Source: a virus
IMG/VR virus record: IMGVR_UViG_3300046559_000035
Span: 1-20,253 of that record
Length of the DNA: 20,253 bases
Reading direction: 5' to 3' (one strand)
Within the stretch, counting starts at the first letter, position 1. The number at the start of each line of letters is the position of its first letter. Below the pieces are notes generated by a model. It was not told the DNA's origin and ran no database searches. It saw nothing but the letters and a program-made list of their open reading frames with translations. Below, one piece after another: positions 6,129 to 14,232 of the stretch. The position numbers and the translations under genes were made by a program.

Positions 6129-7667
6129 TTAAAATGCTCCCAAGGCTTTCATTGCCTGATAGTCCTTCGTCCACTGCTTCAAATGGCCCGATGCCTTCAG
6201 CTTCTGCATTGCCGCCTGCTGATCTTCCGGCGAGCCAAGCGAGCGGATATACGACACGTCAGGGTTAAACGACTGGTTCCACTTCGCCTCAAACTGCGGC
6301 AGCGCGGCCGTGCTGTTGCCGTTCTGAGCGAGGAAATTGGTCGTCGCCTGCTGGCGGTCGAGAACCGCTTGCTGCAGCCCCTTGACGTGGTTGATCGAAT
6401 CAAGCAGCGCCGGGCCGTTCATGTTGTTCGGATCGGGCTGCCCTGCCTTCGCTGCGGCAAGGCGAGAATCGCTGCCCGACAGCCCGAGCGATGCCGCCGC
6501 TTGGTCGGCCGCGCTGTTCAGGTAGTTGGCGAGAAGCTGATTGTTCTTCACCGCATCTGTACCGGCCTGAATGCCGAACGTATTGAGCAGAGCCGGGACA
6601 TTGAGCGCAGCATTCGCGCCCTTGCCCGCGATCGTGCTCTTGAGCGCTTGCGCTGCGAGGTCGTATGTCTGCATGAGCGGCTTTGCCTGCTGTGCCGCCT
6701 GTTGCAGTGCGCCGTAACGCTTTCCTGCATCGTCCGCGACACCTGATGCGCCCATCGGCGTACCGGTTGCCACGAAGTGAGCCGGGCCACCAGCCGGCGC
6801 GGCCTGGCCGGGCATCGGCACGGCCTGCCCTGCGCCTTGCTGGTTCGCGGCAGTCGGCAGCGGAGGCACGTTGATCTGCGGCGTTCCTGCGCCACTGACG
6901 CCGTTGCCCCACATTTCGCCGCGCGGAACGACGCCTGGCGTGTTGTTCGGACCCATGACGCCGACGGGTGACGTTGCGGATTCCGGCGTCAGTTGGTTCT
7001 GGACCGACGTCCCGATGATCCCCGGATTCGAGATCGCGTTCGTATCAAGGTATCGCTTCGTCATACCGTCGTCGACCAGCGTCGGCGTAGGCGTCATCGA
7101 CTTAAGCTGCGATCCTGCATCTTGCAGCGATGCCAGTGCGCTGTTGCGCCATGCCGCGCGCCCCGCGGGGTCCTGCGGGATGGTCGACAGTTCGTGAATG
7201 ACCATCTGCGGGTCAACGCCGAACTGGTTCACGAGCTGGTGCCCGAGATCCATCGCGTGTGCCGCGAACTGCGGGTCTTGCGGGTCAAGCGAGCCAAGGC
7301 GCTGCGTCACCGTGCCGAACATCTTTTTGGCGTTGTCGATCTTGTCGTTGCTCAGGCCAATAGACCCGCGGTCCAGCGTCTGCTGCGCTTGCTGTGCATC
7401 GAGAATGCTCTTGTTAATTTGCGGCAGGTTGTACCCGACACCGCTTCCCGCCATGATCGACCGGAACTTGTTGTAATCGGTATTTCCGCTTGCATCCGTC
7501 GCCTGCTTGAACGCGTCTGAGGCGGCGTTGTTGGCGTCCAGCTGTTGTTGCGCAGCGAGCCCATTGGCGTTATAGGCGCGGTACTGCGCGACCTGAAGCG
7601 CCGTTTGAAGCGGATTCATCGGCGCGGGCGCGTTCGCGTTTAGTGCGATCGAGGTATCGAGGGGCAT
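6129..7667 (-). CDS. Ejection protein in the P22 gp20 position (512 aa)
   Basis: This is likely an internal virion protein that travels with the DNA during infection. It is alanine- and glutamine-rich and mainly helical in residues 15-200 and 315-512. A flexible proline/glycine-rich middle (about 225-305, including NVPPLPTAANQQ and MPGQAAPAGG) separates the two halves. There is no signal peptide, cysteine cluster or enzymatic motif. The gene starts two bases after the gp7-like gene and its stop abuts the next start, so the three ejection proteins should be made together. The length is close to P22 gp20 (about 470 residues), but I rely on synteny and not on recognised motifs. Confidence 0.7.
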   Translation of the reverse strand: MPLDTSIALNANAPAPMNPLQTALQVAQYRAYNANGLAAQQQLDANNAASDAFKQATDASGNTDYNKFRSIMAGSGVGYNLPQINKSILDAQQAQQTLDRGSIGLSNDKIDNAKKMFGTVTQRLGSLDPQDPQFAAHAMDLGHQLVNQFGVDPQMVIHELSTIPQDPAGRAAWRNSALASLQDAGSQLKSMTPTPTLVDDGMTKRYLDTNAISNPGIIGTSVQNQLTPESATSPVGVMGPNNTPGVVPRGEMWGNGVSGAGTPQINVPPLPTAANQQGAGQAVPMPGQAAPAGGPAHFVATGTPMGASGVADDAGKRYGALQQAAQQAKPLMQTYDLAAQALKSTIAGKGANAALNVPALLNTFGIQAGTDAVKNNQLLANYLNSAADQAAASLGLSGSDSRLAAAKAGQPDPNNMNGPALLDSINHVKGLQQAVLDRQQATTNFLAQNGNSTAALPQFEAKWNQSFNPDVSYIRSLGSPEDQQAAMQKLKASGHLKQWTKDYQAMKALGAF

Positions 7668-7669
7668 CG

Positions 7670-8530
7670 TTAGACCGTGAAGTAGTTCGGGTTACCTGCC
7701 GACGTCGTGCCGTAAGTCGGATTTGCAGCAGCCGCCGCGCTGCCCGCATTGTTCTGAGACAGGCCGTACAGCATCGCGCTATTGCCCACACCGTTTAGCG
7801 CGCTCGTCAGAGCATTGGCGCCGCCAACGGTGCCCGAGGCGGCCGCGTTCGCCGCGCTCGTCAGCATGTTCCCCTGGTTGGTCGCCGCCTGTTGTCCAAG
7901 GCTGCCCGTCTGTGCCGCCGAGTTCTGGCCCATCGATACCACGCCGGAAAGCCGGCTGATCTGGTTGCCAAGCGTCGACTGGTTCGTGTTGTACTGGCCG
8001 AGCGCGCTGTTGTAGTTCGTGTTGTAGGCCGACTGCGACGTGTTGAAGTTCGTGTTATAGCTTTGCAGCGCACGATTGAACACGTCGTTATAGGTCGAGT
8101 CAGCAAGGCCGGTCGCGTAGTTCGCCGCGCCTTTGAGCGCCGCGCCTGACGTGCCGAGCCCGCGAGCCGCAGCGCTGTTCTGCGTCGACTTAAGCCCCTG
8201 ATCGAGCGTGAACTGATAGCCCGGCGTAGCCTGCGCTTGCGCTGCGGTCGGAGCGGTGAACGCTGCCGGCGCATTGAACTTGTCGTAATAGAAGCCCTGC
8301 GTGAGCGCTGGGTTGTTCAGCAGCGATTGCAGGCTCGTGATGTTGTTCTTGCCGAAATCGGTGAACGGCTGAAGGTCCGTGCGCGTCTGCTGGTATTGCT
8401 GGTTTTGCAGATCGGCGGCGTATTTCGCGGCATCTGACTGCGTATTGGCCGCGCTCTTGCTCGCGCTCGCGCCGGCAATGCCGCCCACCAAGCTGCCGAC
8501 GCCGCTTACGATGCTTCCGATAAGACTCAT
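7670..8530 (-). CDS. Ejection protein in the P22 gp7 position, with 11-residue repeats (286 aa)
   Basis: This is probably an ejected virion protein. The first 25 residues form a glycine-zipper-like hydrophobic segment (GSIVSGVGSLVGGIAGASAS) that could insert in a membrane. A soluble part follows, with a conserved-looking LGTSGAALKGAANYATGLAD region at about 125-144. Residues 147-190 are built of four 11-residue repeats starting YNDV, YNTN, YNTN and YNTN at 147, 158, 169 and 180. This hendecad spacing suits a long helix or a right-handed coiled coil. The tail is Q/N/G/A-rich. The start overlaps the stop of the gp14-like gene (ATGA). The assignment rests on gene order and composition. Confidence 0.72.
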   Translation of the reverse strand: MSLIGSIVSGVGSLVGGIAGASASKSAANTQSDAAKYAADLQNQQYQQTRTDLQPFTDFGKNNITSLQSLLNNPALTQGFYYDKFNAPAAFTAPTAAQAQATPGYQFTLDQGLKSTQNSAAARGLGTSGAALKGAANYATGLADSTYNDVFNRALQSYNTNFNTSQSAYNTNYNSALGQYNTNQSTLGNQISRLSGVVSMGQNSAAQTGSLGQQAATNQGNMLTSAANAAASGTVGGANALTSALNGVGNSAMLYGLSQNNAGSAAAAANPTYGTTSAGNPNYFTV

Positions 8531-8898
8531 GTTTGCCTCGAATATGCAAATTGTTTGCAGCGCATTAAGATCGCTCCGCCCCGAATCTCGACTGGCTTGA
8601 ACCCGAGCCGCTTGCAGAAGCGCATGCTTTTCTCATTGCCGATTTCAACGAGCGTTTCGGCATAGCCGAATTCGTCAATCGTGCGTTGAAGGTGCTGGAT
8701 CAAATGACCGCGGATGCTGCTCTGTGGGTCGGAGAAGAAAACGATGTGTACTTCGGGACCGCGCTGCGCGACTGCGCCAACCTCTGCGCCGGATGACAGC
8801 AGCGGATGGATTAGCCATCCCTCAAAGTGCCGTCTGAAGTCATCCCACGCAATGCCATGTCGCGCCGCGTCGACGCACTCATACATTCGCCGCAGCAT
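8527..8898 (-). CDS. GNAT-fold protein in the P22 gp14 position (123 aa)
   Basis: This looks like a small GCN5-type acetyltransferase fold. A beta region with EVHIVFFSD leads to a helix, and the C-terminal part carries the family-typical GNEKSMRFCKRLGFKPVEI (about 87-105). The acetyl-CoA pyrophosphate loop, usually R/Q-x-x-G-x-G/A, is degenerate here (SSIRGHLIQHLQ), so enzyme activity is doubtful. P22-like phages carry a similar small GNAT-like protein (gp14) needed for assembling ejection proteins, at the same place between the needle and gp7 genes. The best reading is a morphogenesis or chaperone protein with an acetyltransferase ancestry. It starts three bases after the previous stop and its end overlaps the next start. 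Confidence 0.75.
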   Translation of the reverse strand: MLRRMYECVDAARHGIAWDDFRRHFEGWLIHPLLSSGAEVGAVAQRGPEVHIVFFSDPQSSIRGHLIQHLQRTIDEFGYAETLVEIGNEKSMRFCKRLGFKPVEIRGGAILMRCKQFAYSRQT

Positions 8899-8901
8899 GC
8901 G

Positions 8902-9222
8902 TTAGACGCTCTCCGCGCCGGAAACCGTGCAAGTGACGCCCAAGCCGGTAGCCCAAAGCATCATTCCCGGAACGAGCTTGTGATTGATTAGGTTCGGCAC
9001 TTGAATGGACTGGCCGGCCGGCGCGACGATCGATTCGACCGTCGTTGCGTCCGTTTCCGATCCGCTGACCGGGACAATGTAGAACTTGACCGTTACAGGC
9101 GCACCGGTCGGGTTCCAAAGGTTCGCCGCTTGGATCGTCGCGTAAGTGTTCGTCGGCGCCGCGTAGAGTTGCGAAGGCGATGCCGCCAGGACCGATTGAG
9201 CGAGTTGTTTCCAGGTAATCAT
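8902..9222 (-). CDS. Small beta-rich virion protein (106 aa)
   Basis: This is likely a structural protein. The sequence alternates short hydrophobic strands (VTVKFYIVPVSG, SIQVPNLINHKLVPGMMLWATG, VTCTVSG), giving a beta-sandwich pattern. I associate this layout with small phage tail or decoration proteins (SPSQLYAAPTNTYATI and ANLWNPTGAPVTV segments). No enzyme motif is visible. It is an insertion relative to P22, where the needle gene is followed directly by gene 14. The ATG overlaps the upstream stop (ATGA-type), so it belongs to the same translational unit. It may sit on the tail needle or neck; the exact role is unknown. Confidence 0.68.
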   Translation of the reverse strand: MITWKQLAQSVLAASPSQLYAAPTNTYATIQAANLWNPTGAPVTVKFYIVPVSGSETDATTVESIVAPAGQSIQVPNLINHKLVPGMMLWATGLGVTCTVSGAESV

Positions 9223-9581
9223 GATTTCCCTATTACGAGTACGGTGCCGCTGATCGGCGGAGGCGGCTGCAGCCCTGCGATGGTCTGCTCTAGCGCTGTG
9301 ATGCGCGCTCGCAGATCGGCGTTCTGCTGGCTTGCCGAATTGCTGGCTACCAATTCCTCTAGAGCAGCGATCCGAGCCAGCAGCGCGGCGTCTGGATGGC
9401 TCACGAAGCCGTTATCCAGCAGTAGCGCGTTCGCGCCGTCAGTGGAGCCCGGAACAACGCCCGAGATCGCGCCGCTTCGGTTGAATAGCGACAACACGAG
9501 CGGCAACCAAACGGGCGTGATTCGCCCTGTCTTTGGGTCGGTGAACGGCGCCCCAACATCGGGGAAGTTTTGTGCGCTCAT
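9219..9581 (-). CDS. Short coiled-coil tail protein, tail-needle candidate (120 aa)
   Basis: This is a candidate for the plug or needle that closes the portal channel. The N-terminus (NFPDVGAPFTDPKTGRITPVWLPLVLSLFNR) is of a type common in small phage tail proteins. Residues about 65-104 form a clear heptad coiled coil (LLARIAALEELVAS, LRARITALEQTIAGL). A proline run and a short hydrophobic strand (SGTVLVIGKS) end the protein. The position after the gp10-like gene matches P22 gene 26. However, P22 gp26 is about twice as long, so the role is inferred mainly from order plus coiled coil. Both ends overlap neighbours by ATGA-type junctions. Confidence 0.62.
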   Translation of the reverse strand: MSAQNFPDVGAPFTDPKTGRITPVWLPLVLSLFNRSGAISGVVPGSTDGANALLLDNGFVSHPDAALLARIAALEELVASNSASQQNADLRARITALEQTIAGLQPPPPISGTVLVIGKS

Positions 9582-11113
9582 GTTCTGGCCGGTGATGCGT
9601 CAACAAACGCGCCGTTGAGTGCTGTCTTGACCGGCGCGGACCATGAAAGCTCGAATACCCGGTCGCGCGAATAGCCGAGCCGCTGAAACTGGATCGACGT
9701 CAGGAACTCGCCCGTCTTGCCGAGGCTCGACATAACAGGGTTGCCCCACGATTGCCCGCGGTCGTCGCTCCACCGCAGCCATACCATTGGCGGCCGGGCG
9801 TCAGGAACAAGCGCGGCCTGCTCTGCGATGAAGCTGCTCACCTGATCGGCTGTGACGACCGTTGCGCCGCCGTCCGTCGTCAGCAATGGCGACGAATACT
9901 GCGTGAGCATGACCGGCTGATATGTGTTGCCGACTTCCATATCCGCGATGAACTGGCGGAACATGACACGGTTGCCGTCTTTGCCGGCGATATGCGGGAA
10001 ACTGCGGATGCGGATCATTGCCGCGCCGTTGTCGGTATAGGCGTTCGGATCGAGCGCGTACACCTGGCCCGTTTGCCAGTCGCCAACGAGGTTTTGACCG
10101 CCATAGAACGAATGGCAGTTCATACGATGGCGCGACAGGCTGCCGTCCGCTTCGAGATACGCGCGCTGATGCCACATGCCGGACGCCAGATCGAAGCACC
10201 ATGTCTTATTGGCGGTCGGAAAGGTCAGCACATAGAAGGCATGGCCTTCCTGCAAGTACGAAAAGCCGATCGCGTCATCGGTCCGGCTGTAAGTGCTGAA
10301 TTCATGCGCGAGCGCAGGCGTTGAAATCGGCTCGGCGCCGTAGTTCTTGCCAGCGAATACGACGTCCTGCCCCTGCAGATCTTTCCCGAGCCAGAACAGC
10401 GCCAGGTCGATCTTTGCAACAGAGTGTTTCGCCGCACAGCCGTGCTCGATGAACACGCCAGGCATGCGCCCAAACGTGAAGTCGGAAGCGCCGGTGTTGT
10501 ACCAGACCTCAGTTGTCAACTCGCCAAACAGCCAAACTTCGCGGTGCATCACGGCGAGCGTTACAAGGTTGTCCGAATACGTCGATTTCGACGCGATGTC
10601 GAGCGGATCGAACGTGATGTCGTTGAACTTCGAGATGTAGAACTGCTGCGAATTCGGCTTATTGAACACGAAATAGCCGTCGACGTATCCGACCGCATCA
10701 GCGCCATAGAACGCCGGGTCAGTTACTGCCGACATCTTGTTCTGCGTGATGTCGACCGTAAATCCAACGCTCGTTCCATCCACCACAAACGCCTGCGTGC
10801 CGTTATCCACCATCGCCACCGGGCCGCTTGACGTCGAGAGCGCGCCGAGCAGGTTGTATGTCAGCGAGGCGTCGACAAAGTACAGATTCGAGCCGACGAC
10901 TTCGTATCGGTTGCCATTGCTGGCGGTGTAGATGCAGCGGCTTTCGGCCACGATCGGCGGCGTCGATGCGAGCGTGAGACCCGGCGTCGGGTAATGCGTC
11001 GTCGGCGATGGAGAGTCTTGCGGGTTCGACTCGACGTACAGGTTCACGCAGCGCTGCGCGTTGGCAATTACGCTGCGCGCCATGTATGCGCCGGACGTGA
11101 GCGGGATTCGCAT
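9578..11113 (-). CDS. P22 gp10-like packaged-DNA stabilisation / tail hub protein (511 aa)
   Basis: In P22 this protein forms a ring beneath the gp4 adaptor and helps hold packaged DNA inside the head. Here the start MRIPLTSGAYMARSVIANAQRCVNLYVE and following NPQDSPSPTTHYPTPGL are typical of the family. The body is beta-propeller-like, with repeated aromatic strand motifs (GYVDGYFVFNKPNSQQFYIS, VWLFGELTTEVWYN, LFWLGKDLQGQDVV, WCFDLASGMWHQR). The length is near P22 gp10 (472 residues). The start has AGG upstream, overlapping the gp4-like gene's stop region, and the stop overlaps the next ATG. Order and sequence agree, so confidence is good. Confidence 0.85.
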   Translation of the reverse strand: MRIPLTSGAYMARSVIANAQRCVNLYVESNPQDSPSPTTHYPTPGLTLASTPPIVAESRCIYTASNGNRYEVVGSNLYFVDASLTYNLLGALSTSSGPVAMVDNGTQAFVVDGTSVGFTVDITQNKMSAVTDPAFYGADAVGYVDGYFVFNKPNSQQFYISKFNDITFDPLDIASKSTYSDNLVTLAVMHREVWLFGELTTEVWYNTGASDFTFGRMPGVFIEHGCAAKHSVAKIDLALFWLGKDLQGQDVVFAGKNYGAEPISTPALAHEFSTYSRTDDAIGFSYLQEGHAFYVLTFPTANKTWCFDLASGMWHQRAYLEADGSLSRHRMNCHSFYGGQNLVGDWQTGQVYALDPNAYTDNGAAMIRIRSFPHIAGKDGNRVMFRQFIADMEVGNTYQPVMLTQYSSPLLTTDGGATVVTADQVSSFIAEQAALVPDARPPMVWLRWSDDRGQSWGNPVMSSLGKTGEFLTSIQFQRLGYSRDRVFELSWSAPVKTALNGAFVDASPART

Positions 11114-11123
11114 TTATTTTTAC

Positions 11124-11840
11124 CTAGTAAGGGCGGTCCGCATAAATATTGAACCGCTGTTTCGAGCCGAGCCCGCGCGGCATCGTCATGGCTTGGATGC
11201 TCGTGTTCATTCGCTTCACGATGCGCTTGGCGTTCACCGCAAGGCCGATCAGCGTGCGCTGCGGGTCGATCTGATACGACGGGGCCAGAAACATCGCCAG
11301 GTTGTAGCGAATCGCCGTCATGTACTCAGGCGGCAGGTTGATGACCGTTGCCGGCGTGGCGAACTGCGGCAGCGCTTCCATCGTCACGATGTGCAGCTCG
11401 AACGTGTTGTTCGGAACCGGGTAGAAAATCAGGTTGCCGAGCGGATATGCCGGGTCGTAATACGCATACGACGGGAAGGATTGCAGCGCCTTCAGAGCGA
11501 TGCGCGCATAGTCCTCGCGCGCGTCGATGATCGTCACCGGGTAATCGATCGGCGTTGCGCTGCCCGCGTTCAGGCGCGCATATGCCGCATTGATCGCAAT
11601 CGGCCGCTGAATGTTGAAATTGCCGCCTGTGCCGACGGTGTAGGACTGCGCGCCGGTCGACGGGATGGCGGTATCCACCAGGTGATAGACGCTCAGGCGT
11701 TCGCCCTGCCACTGACCGAGCATCATGTTCAGCGTAGCGAGCGCGTCCGCAGTGTCGTCGGCAGAGATCGACTGCCCGATGCCGAGCGCGCCGATGTCTT
11801 TCAACGCAAGCGTAATGAGATCAAGCGCGGTCGTAGCCAT
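11124..11840 (-). CDS. P22 gp4-like head-completion / portal adaptor protein (238 aa)
   Basis: This is likely the adaptor that binds the portal after packaging and on which gp10 assembles. The N-terminus (TALDLITLALKDIGALG, then DTADALATLNMMLGQWQGERL) has the helical pattern of short-tailed-phage head-completion proteins. The C-terminal half has conserved-looking LPPEYMTAIRYNLAMFLAP and a basic end. At 238 residues it is longer than P22 gp4 (166). The frame allows a TTG one codon upstream, but the ATG at 11840 is preferred because it overlaps the preceding TGA stop (TGATG), a common coupled junction in this operon. The family fit is good on order and style. Confidence 0.8.
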   Translation of the reverse strand: MATTALDLITLALKDIGALGIGQSISADDTADALATLNMMLGQWQGERLSVYHLVDTAIPSTGAQSYTVGTGGNFNIQRPIAINAAYARLNAGSATPIDYPVTIIDAREDYARIALKALQSFPSYAYYDPAYPLGNLIFYPVPNNTFELHIVTMEALPQFATPATVINLPPEYMTAIRYNLAMFLAPSYQIDPQRTLIGLAVNAKRIVKRMNTSIQAMTMPRGLGSKQRFNIYADRPY

Positions 11841-12172
11841 CAAGCAGCCTCAAGTGCGGCCCGAATCTTGTCGTCGGACCAACGTTTATCGATCTTCACG
11901 CCCTTTTCGGCGGCGATCTGGATCAGTGCTTCGCGCTCGTCCTCGCTATCGGAGCCGAGCAGCGCTGCTTCTTCTTCAGCCGATTGCACAAGCTGGTCGC
12001 CGATCCACTTTGGATAAGCGACAAATTCGGGGGATTCTTCGCGCGGCACAGGCGGCACGTATGCGGGCACGATCCATCCATCGCCGAGCGCGGCCTGTTC
12101 GTCGGCGCTGTTGACGATCTTCTGCGCGCCATCGGGGCCAGTGACCCACTTCGGAAACTCTTCGTATGCCAT
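11840..12172 (-). CDS. PKW-repeat protein between coat and gp4-like genes (110 aa)
   Basis: The function is unknown. Two copies of an approximately 20-residue unit are visible: FPKWVTG...IVNSADEQAAL at about 6-29 and YPKWIGDQLVQSAEEEAAL at about 53-71, joined by a proline-rich linker (PAYVPPVPREESPEF). The C-terminal 30 residues (EREALIQIAAEKGVKIDKRWSDDKIRAALEAA) look like a small helix-extended loop-helix (HeH/LEM- or SAP-like) fold. The protein is strongly acidic. An upstream in-frame ATG at 12232 would pass through the coat-gene terminator, so I start at 12172, which has GAGGG upstream. Possible roles are a head decoration, or a linker that docks partners through its PKW units. Confidence 0.72.
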   Translation of the reverse strand: MAYEEFPKWVTGPDGAQKIVNSADEQAALGDGWIVPAYVPPVPREESPEFVAYPKWIGDQLVQSAEEEAALLGSDSEDEREALIQIAAEKGVKIDKRWSDDKIRAALEAA

Positions 12173-12187
12173 CGAGCCCTCAGAATG

Positions 12188-12211
12188 AAAAAACCCCTCC
12201 GAAGAGGGGTT
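12188..12211 (-). terminator. Strong terminator after the coat protein gene
   Basis: An 8-bp perfect stem (12192-12199 with 12204-12211) is closed on the minus strand by a TTCG tetraloop between C and G, an extra-stable RNA loop. It is followed by six T residues. It lies 24 bases past the coat stop and about 16 bases before the next gene's start. It likely caps the abundant coat transcript while letting some polymerase through to the tail operon. Confidence 0.88.
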
Positions 12212-12234
12212 CGATTGCTGGATCAGCGGCATGC

Positions 12235-13443
12235 TTACCTAATGATTTTGGTAGCCAATTCCGGGTAAATCGCGCTATAGCCGTACAAGACATCAATTCG
12301 ACACGGCACCGTATCCGTGCCGATCGCGTACTGGCGGCTGATACGCATCGAAATGCCCTTGTGCATGCGGCGAGCGCCCCATGCGCCGTACTGCGCGACA
12401 TCTTCCAAGTCAGCCGTCACGAGCGTGAAAGCATCCTTGTGATAGCCGAGGTTCGCGCTGTATTGCGTCGATGCAACGACGTCCCACGTCACCACGGCCG
12501 CGTTCGCCGGGCCAGCCGAAACCGTCTGATACTGCTGGTTCGATGCCGCGGTGTTGATCGCCGGGAAGATCGCGAGCGTTGCGTTGCCCGAGCCGTCGGC
12601 CGTTGCGTCAGCCGTCACGACGAACTGGCGCAACACGCCGGTCGTCTGGCGGTTCTGCGGGTTGACGCCGAACACGCCCGCGATCGTGAACACATCGCCC
12701 TTCTTGACCGTGGCAGCAGCGCCCAGGCCCGTCACGAGCAGCGACGAACCGGTTTGACCTGCGCCGGAAACGGTGCCGTTGGTGCGCGTGCCAGTCGTGA
12801 ACACGTTCACGTTCTGATCCATGCCGATGTCGAAGCCGAGGCCTGACGGCGAGAAGATGCCCGACTCATACTGCGCGCCGACCTTGTTCGACGGGTTGAA
12901 CAGGCCAGCAGCAGCCTTGACCATCGAGCCGTTCGTCGCCGGATCCCACACGACGGTGCGCTGACCATCGCGCGGCGCCGCTTCGTTATCGAGCTTGACG
13001 CCCGCATTCAGCAGAACCGAGATGTCGTTCGGCGTGGTGCCGACCGTGCCGATGCTGTTTGCAACGTTGCCCGCGAGCGCGAGGCCGTCGAAGTCGATTT
13101 TGTTGGCGATCGTCGCCATTGCCGGCTTGATGTAGCGATCGGCGAATTCGTCGACAACCAGCGTCAGTTCTTGCGAGCTGAACGTGAAGTCAACGTGAAA
13201 CTGAGTCGTCAGCGTGATCGGAACCGAAGTTTCGTTCACGTTTTCGAGGTTCAGTGCCGGGCCGGTCGTACCGACAAAGCGGTTCGGCTTACGTGCGTTG
13301 ACGGTCGAGCCGATCTTCGCGCCGCTGACAGCGAATTCCTTGCTGTATTCGCGGTTGATGCGCGAGGAGAACGTCAGGTTGTTCTCAAGAATCATCAGCG
13401 ATTCGTCGAGAATCTTGGTCGGGGTGAGAAGCGTATTTGCCAT
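12235..13443 (-). CDS. Major capsid protein, P22 coat family (402 aa)
   Basis: This is the shell subunit of the head, with an HK97-type fold. The N-terminus MANTLLTPTKILDESLMILENNLTFSSRINREYSKEF and IGSTVNARKPNRF follow the pattern of P22 gp5 relatives. A strand-rich central region (about 205-300, with VNVFTTGTRTNGTVSG and KKGDVFTIAGVFGVNPQNRQ) corresponds to the inserted domain found in this family. The C-terminal part (LGYHKDAFTLVTADLE, ISMRISRQYAIGTDTVPCRIDVLYGY) is highly characteristic. The length is close to P22 coat (430). The ribosome-binding site is good (AAGG about eight bases upstream). It follows the scaffold gene by three bases and ends before a strong terminator, which fits high expression. 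Confidence 0.93.
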   Translation of the reverse strand: MANTLLTPTKILDESLMILENNLTFSSRINREYSKEFAVSGAKIGSTVNARKPNRFVGTTGPALNLENVNETSVPITLTTQFHVDFTFSSQELTLVVDEFADRYIKPAMATIANKIDFDGLALAGNVANSIGTVGTTPNDISVLLNAGVKLDNEAAPRDGQRTVVWDPATNGSMVKAAAGLFNPSNKVGAQYESGIFSPSGLGFDIGMDQNVNVFTTGTRTNGTVSGAGQTGSSLLVTGLGAAATVKKGDVFTIAGVFGVNPQNRQTTGVLRQFVVTADATADGSGNATLAIFPAINTAASNQQYQTVSAGPANAAVVTWDVVASTQYSANLGYHKDAFTLVTADLEDVAQYGAWGARRMHKGISMRISRQYAIGTDTVPCRIDVLYGYSAIYPELATKIIR

Positions 13444-13446
13444 TTA

Positions 13447-14169
13447 TCAGCCTTTGTTTCGTTTCTTCCAGGCGATGTACTCGGCCGTCGACCCGAACTC
13501 AGCGGGCTCGACTGGCGCGGACTTCCCGCCAACCGGGGTAATCGGTGCGGGCGCCTTGGAAACTTGTTTCGGGGGAGTGGCTTGACCGACCTTCGCCTCA
13601 AGGCGGGCCAGTTCAAGCGCCATGCGCAACGGGGGGAGAGACAACAGACGTTCAGCGGCTTCGGGGTCTTGGCCGAGTGCGTGAAGCACCTTGTGGCCGT
13701 GATCCATCGCAGTGACGGCTTCCAGGAAGTCAGGCGATGCGCCGCCTAGCATCTGGAACGTGCGAAGCGACGAATCCCATTCGCGGCCGTACTCAGTCGC
13801 GCCAGACTCGAAAACCTTGTTGCAGTCGGCGTCGAACTTTTCTTGCTGAATGAGCTTCTTCGCCTCGGCGCGGATCTGGTCAGGCGTCATCGGCTGGCCG
13901 TTGTTCTGCTCGGCTGGCGGTTGACCCTGGCTGTATCGCGCTTCTGCGTCTGCTGCGCGTCGAAGTGCCTCGTGTTTCTCGCGCGTAAGCTGGTCGATAC
14001 GCCGTTGGACCCAGTCACTTTTGGGCTTTTCCTGCTGCGGCTGCTCGACTGCTGCTGCGGTTTGCTCGGCGCCCGGTTCCGTGCTTACTTCTGCGGGCTG
14101 TTGCGCCTGTTCCTGCTCCGTAGGCGTGACGTTTTCTTGTTGCGGTGCTGCGTTTTCTTCGATTTGCAT
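13447..14169 (-). CDS. Scaffolding protein (240 aa)
   Basis: This is an assembly chaperone that fills the procapsid and leaves before DNA entry. The first 75 residues are dominated by Q, E, P and A (EQEQAQQPAEVSTEPGAEQ), followed by a charged helix (DWVQRRIDQLTREKHEALRRAADAEARY). The central part is helical. The last residues, STAEYIAWKKRNKG, form a basic helix like the coat-binding end of P22 scaffold. The gene lies between the portal/decoration genes and the coat gene, as expected. The frame extends four codons upstream to a TTG. I chose the ATG at 14169 because no ribosome-binding site precedes the TTG, although the site before the ATG is also modest (GGA). The length is shorter than P22 gp8 (303). 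Confidence 0.85.
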   Translation of the reverse strand: MQIEENAAPQQENVTPTEQEQAQQPAEVSTEPGAEQTAAAVEQPQQEKPKSDWVQRRIDQLTREKHEALRRAADAEARYSQGQPPAEQNNGQPMTPDQIRAEAKKLIQQEKFDADCNKVFESGATEYGREWDSSLRTFQMLGGASPDFLEAVTAMDHGHKVLHALGQDPEAAERLLSLPPLRMALELARLEAKVGQATPPKQVSKAPAPITPVGGKSAPVEPAEFGSTAEYIAWKKRNKG

Positions 14170-14232
14170 GGACGAGTCCAAGGATTTAGCCCGGTGATGC
14201 CGCGCCGGTACGGTGGTTAATGCGAATTCGGT

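Noticed and set aside
5871-6746. A 291-codon arginine-rich plus-strand frame
   Set aside because: It lies antisense to two ejection genes, and its composition is that of a GC-rich shadow frame.
12173-12232. N-terminal extension of the PKW-repeat protein
   Set aside because: It passes through the strong coat terminator; the ATG at 12172 has a GAGGG site.
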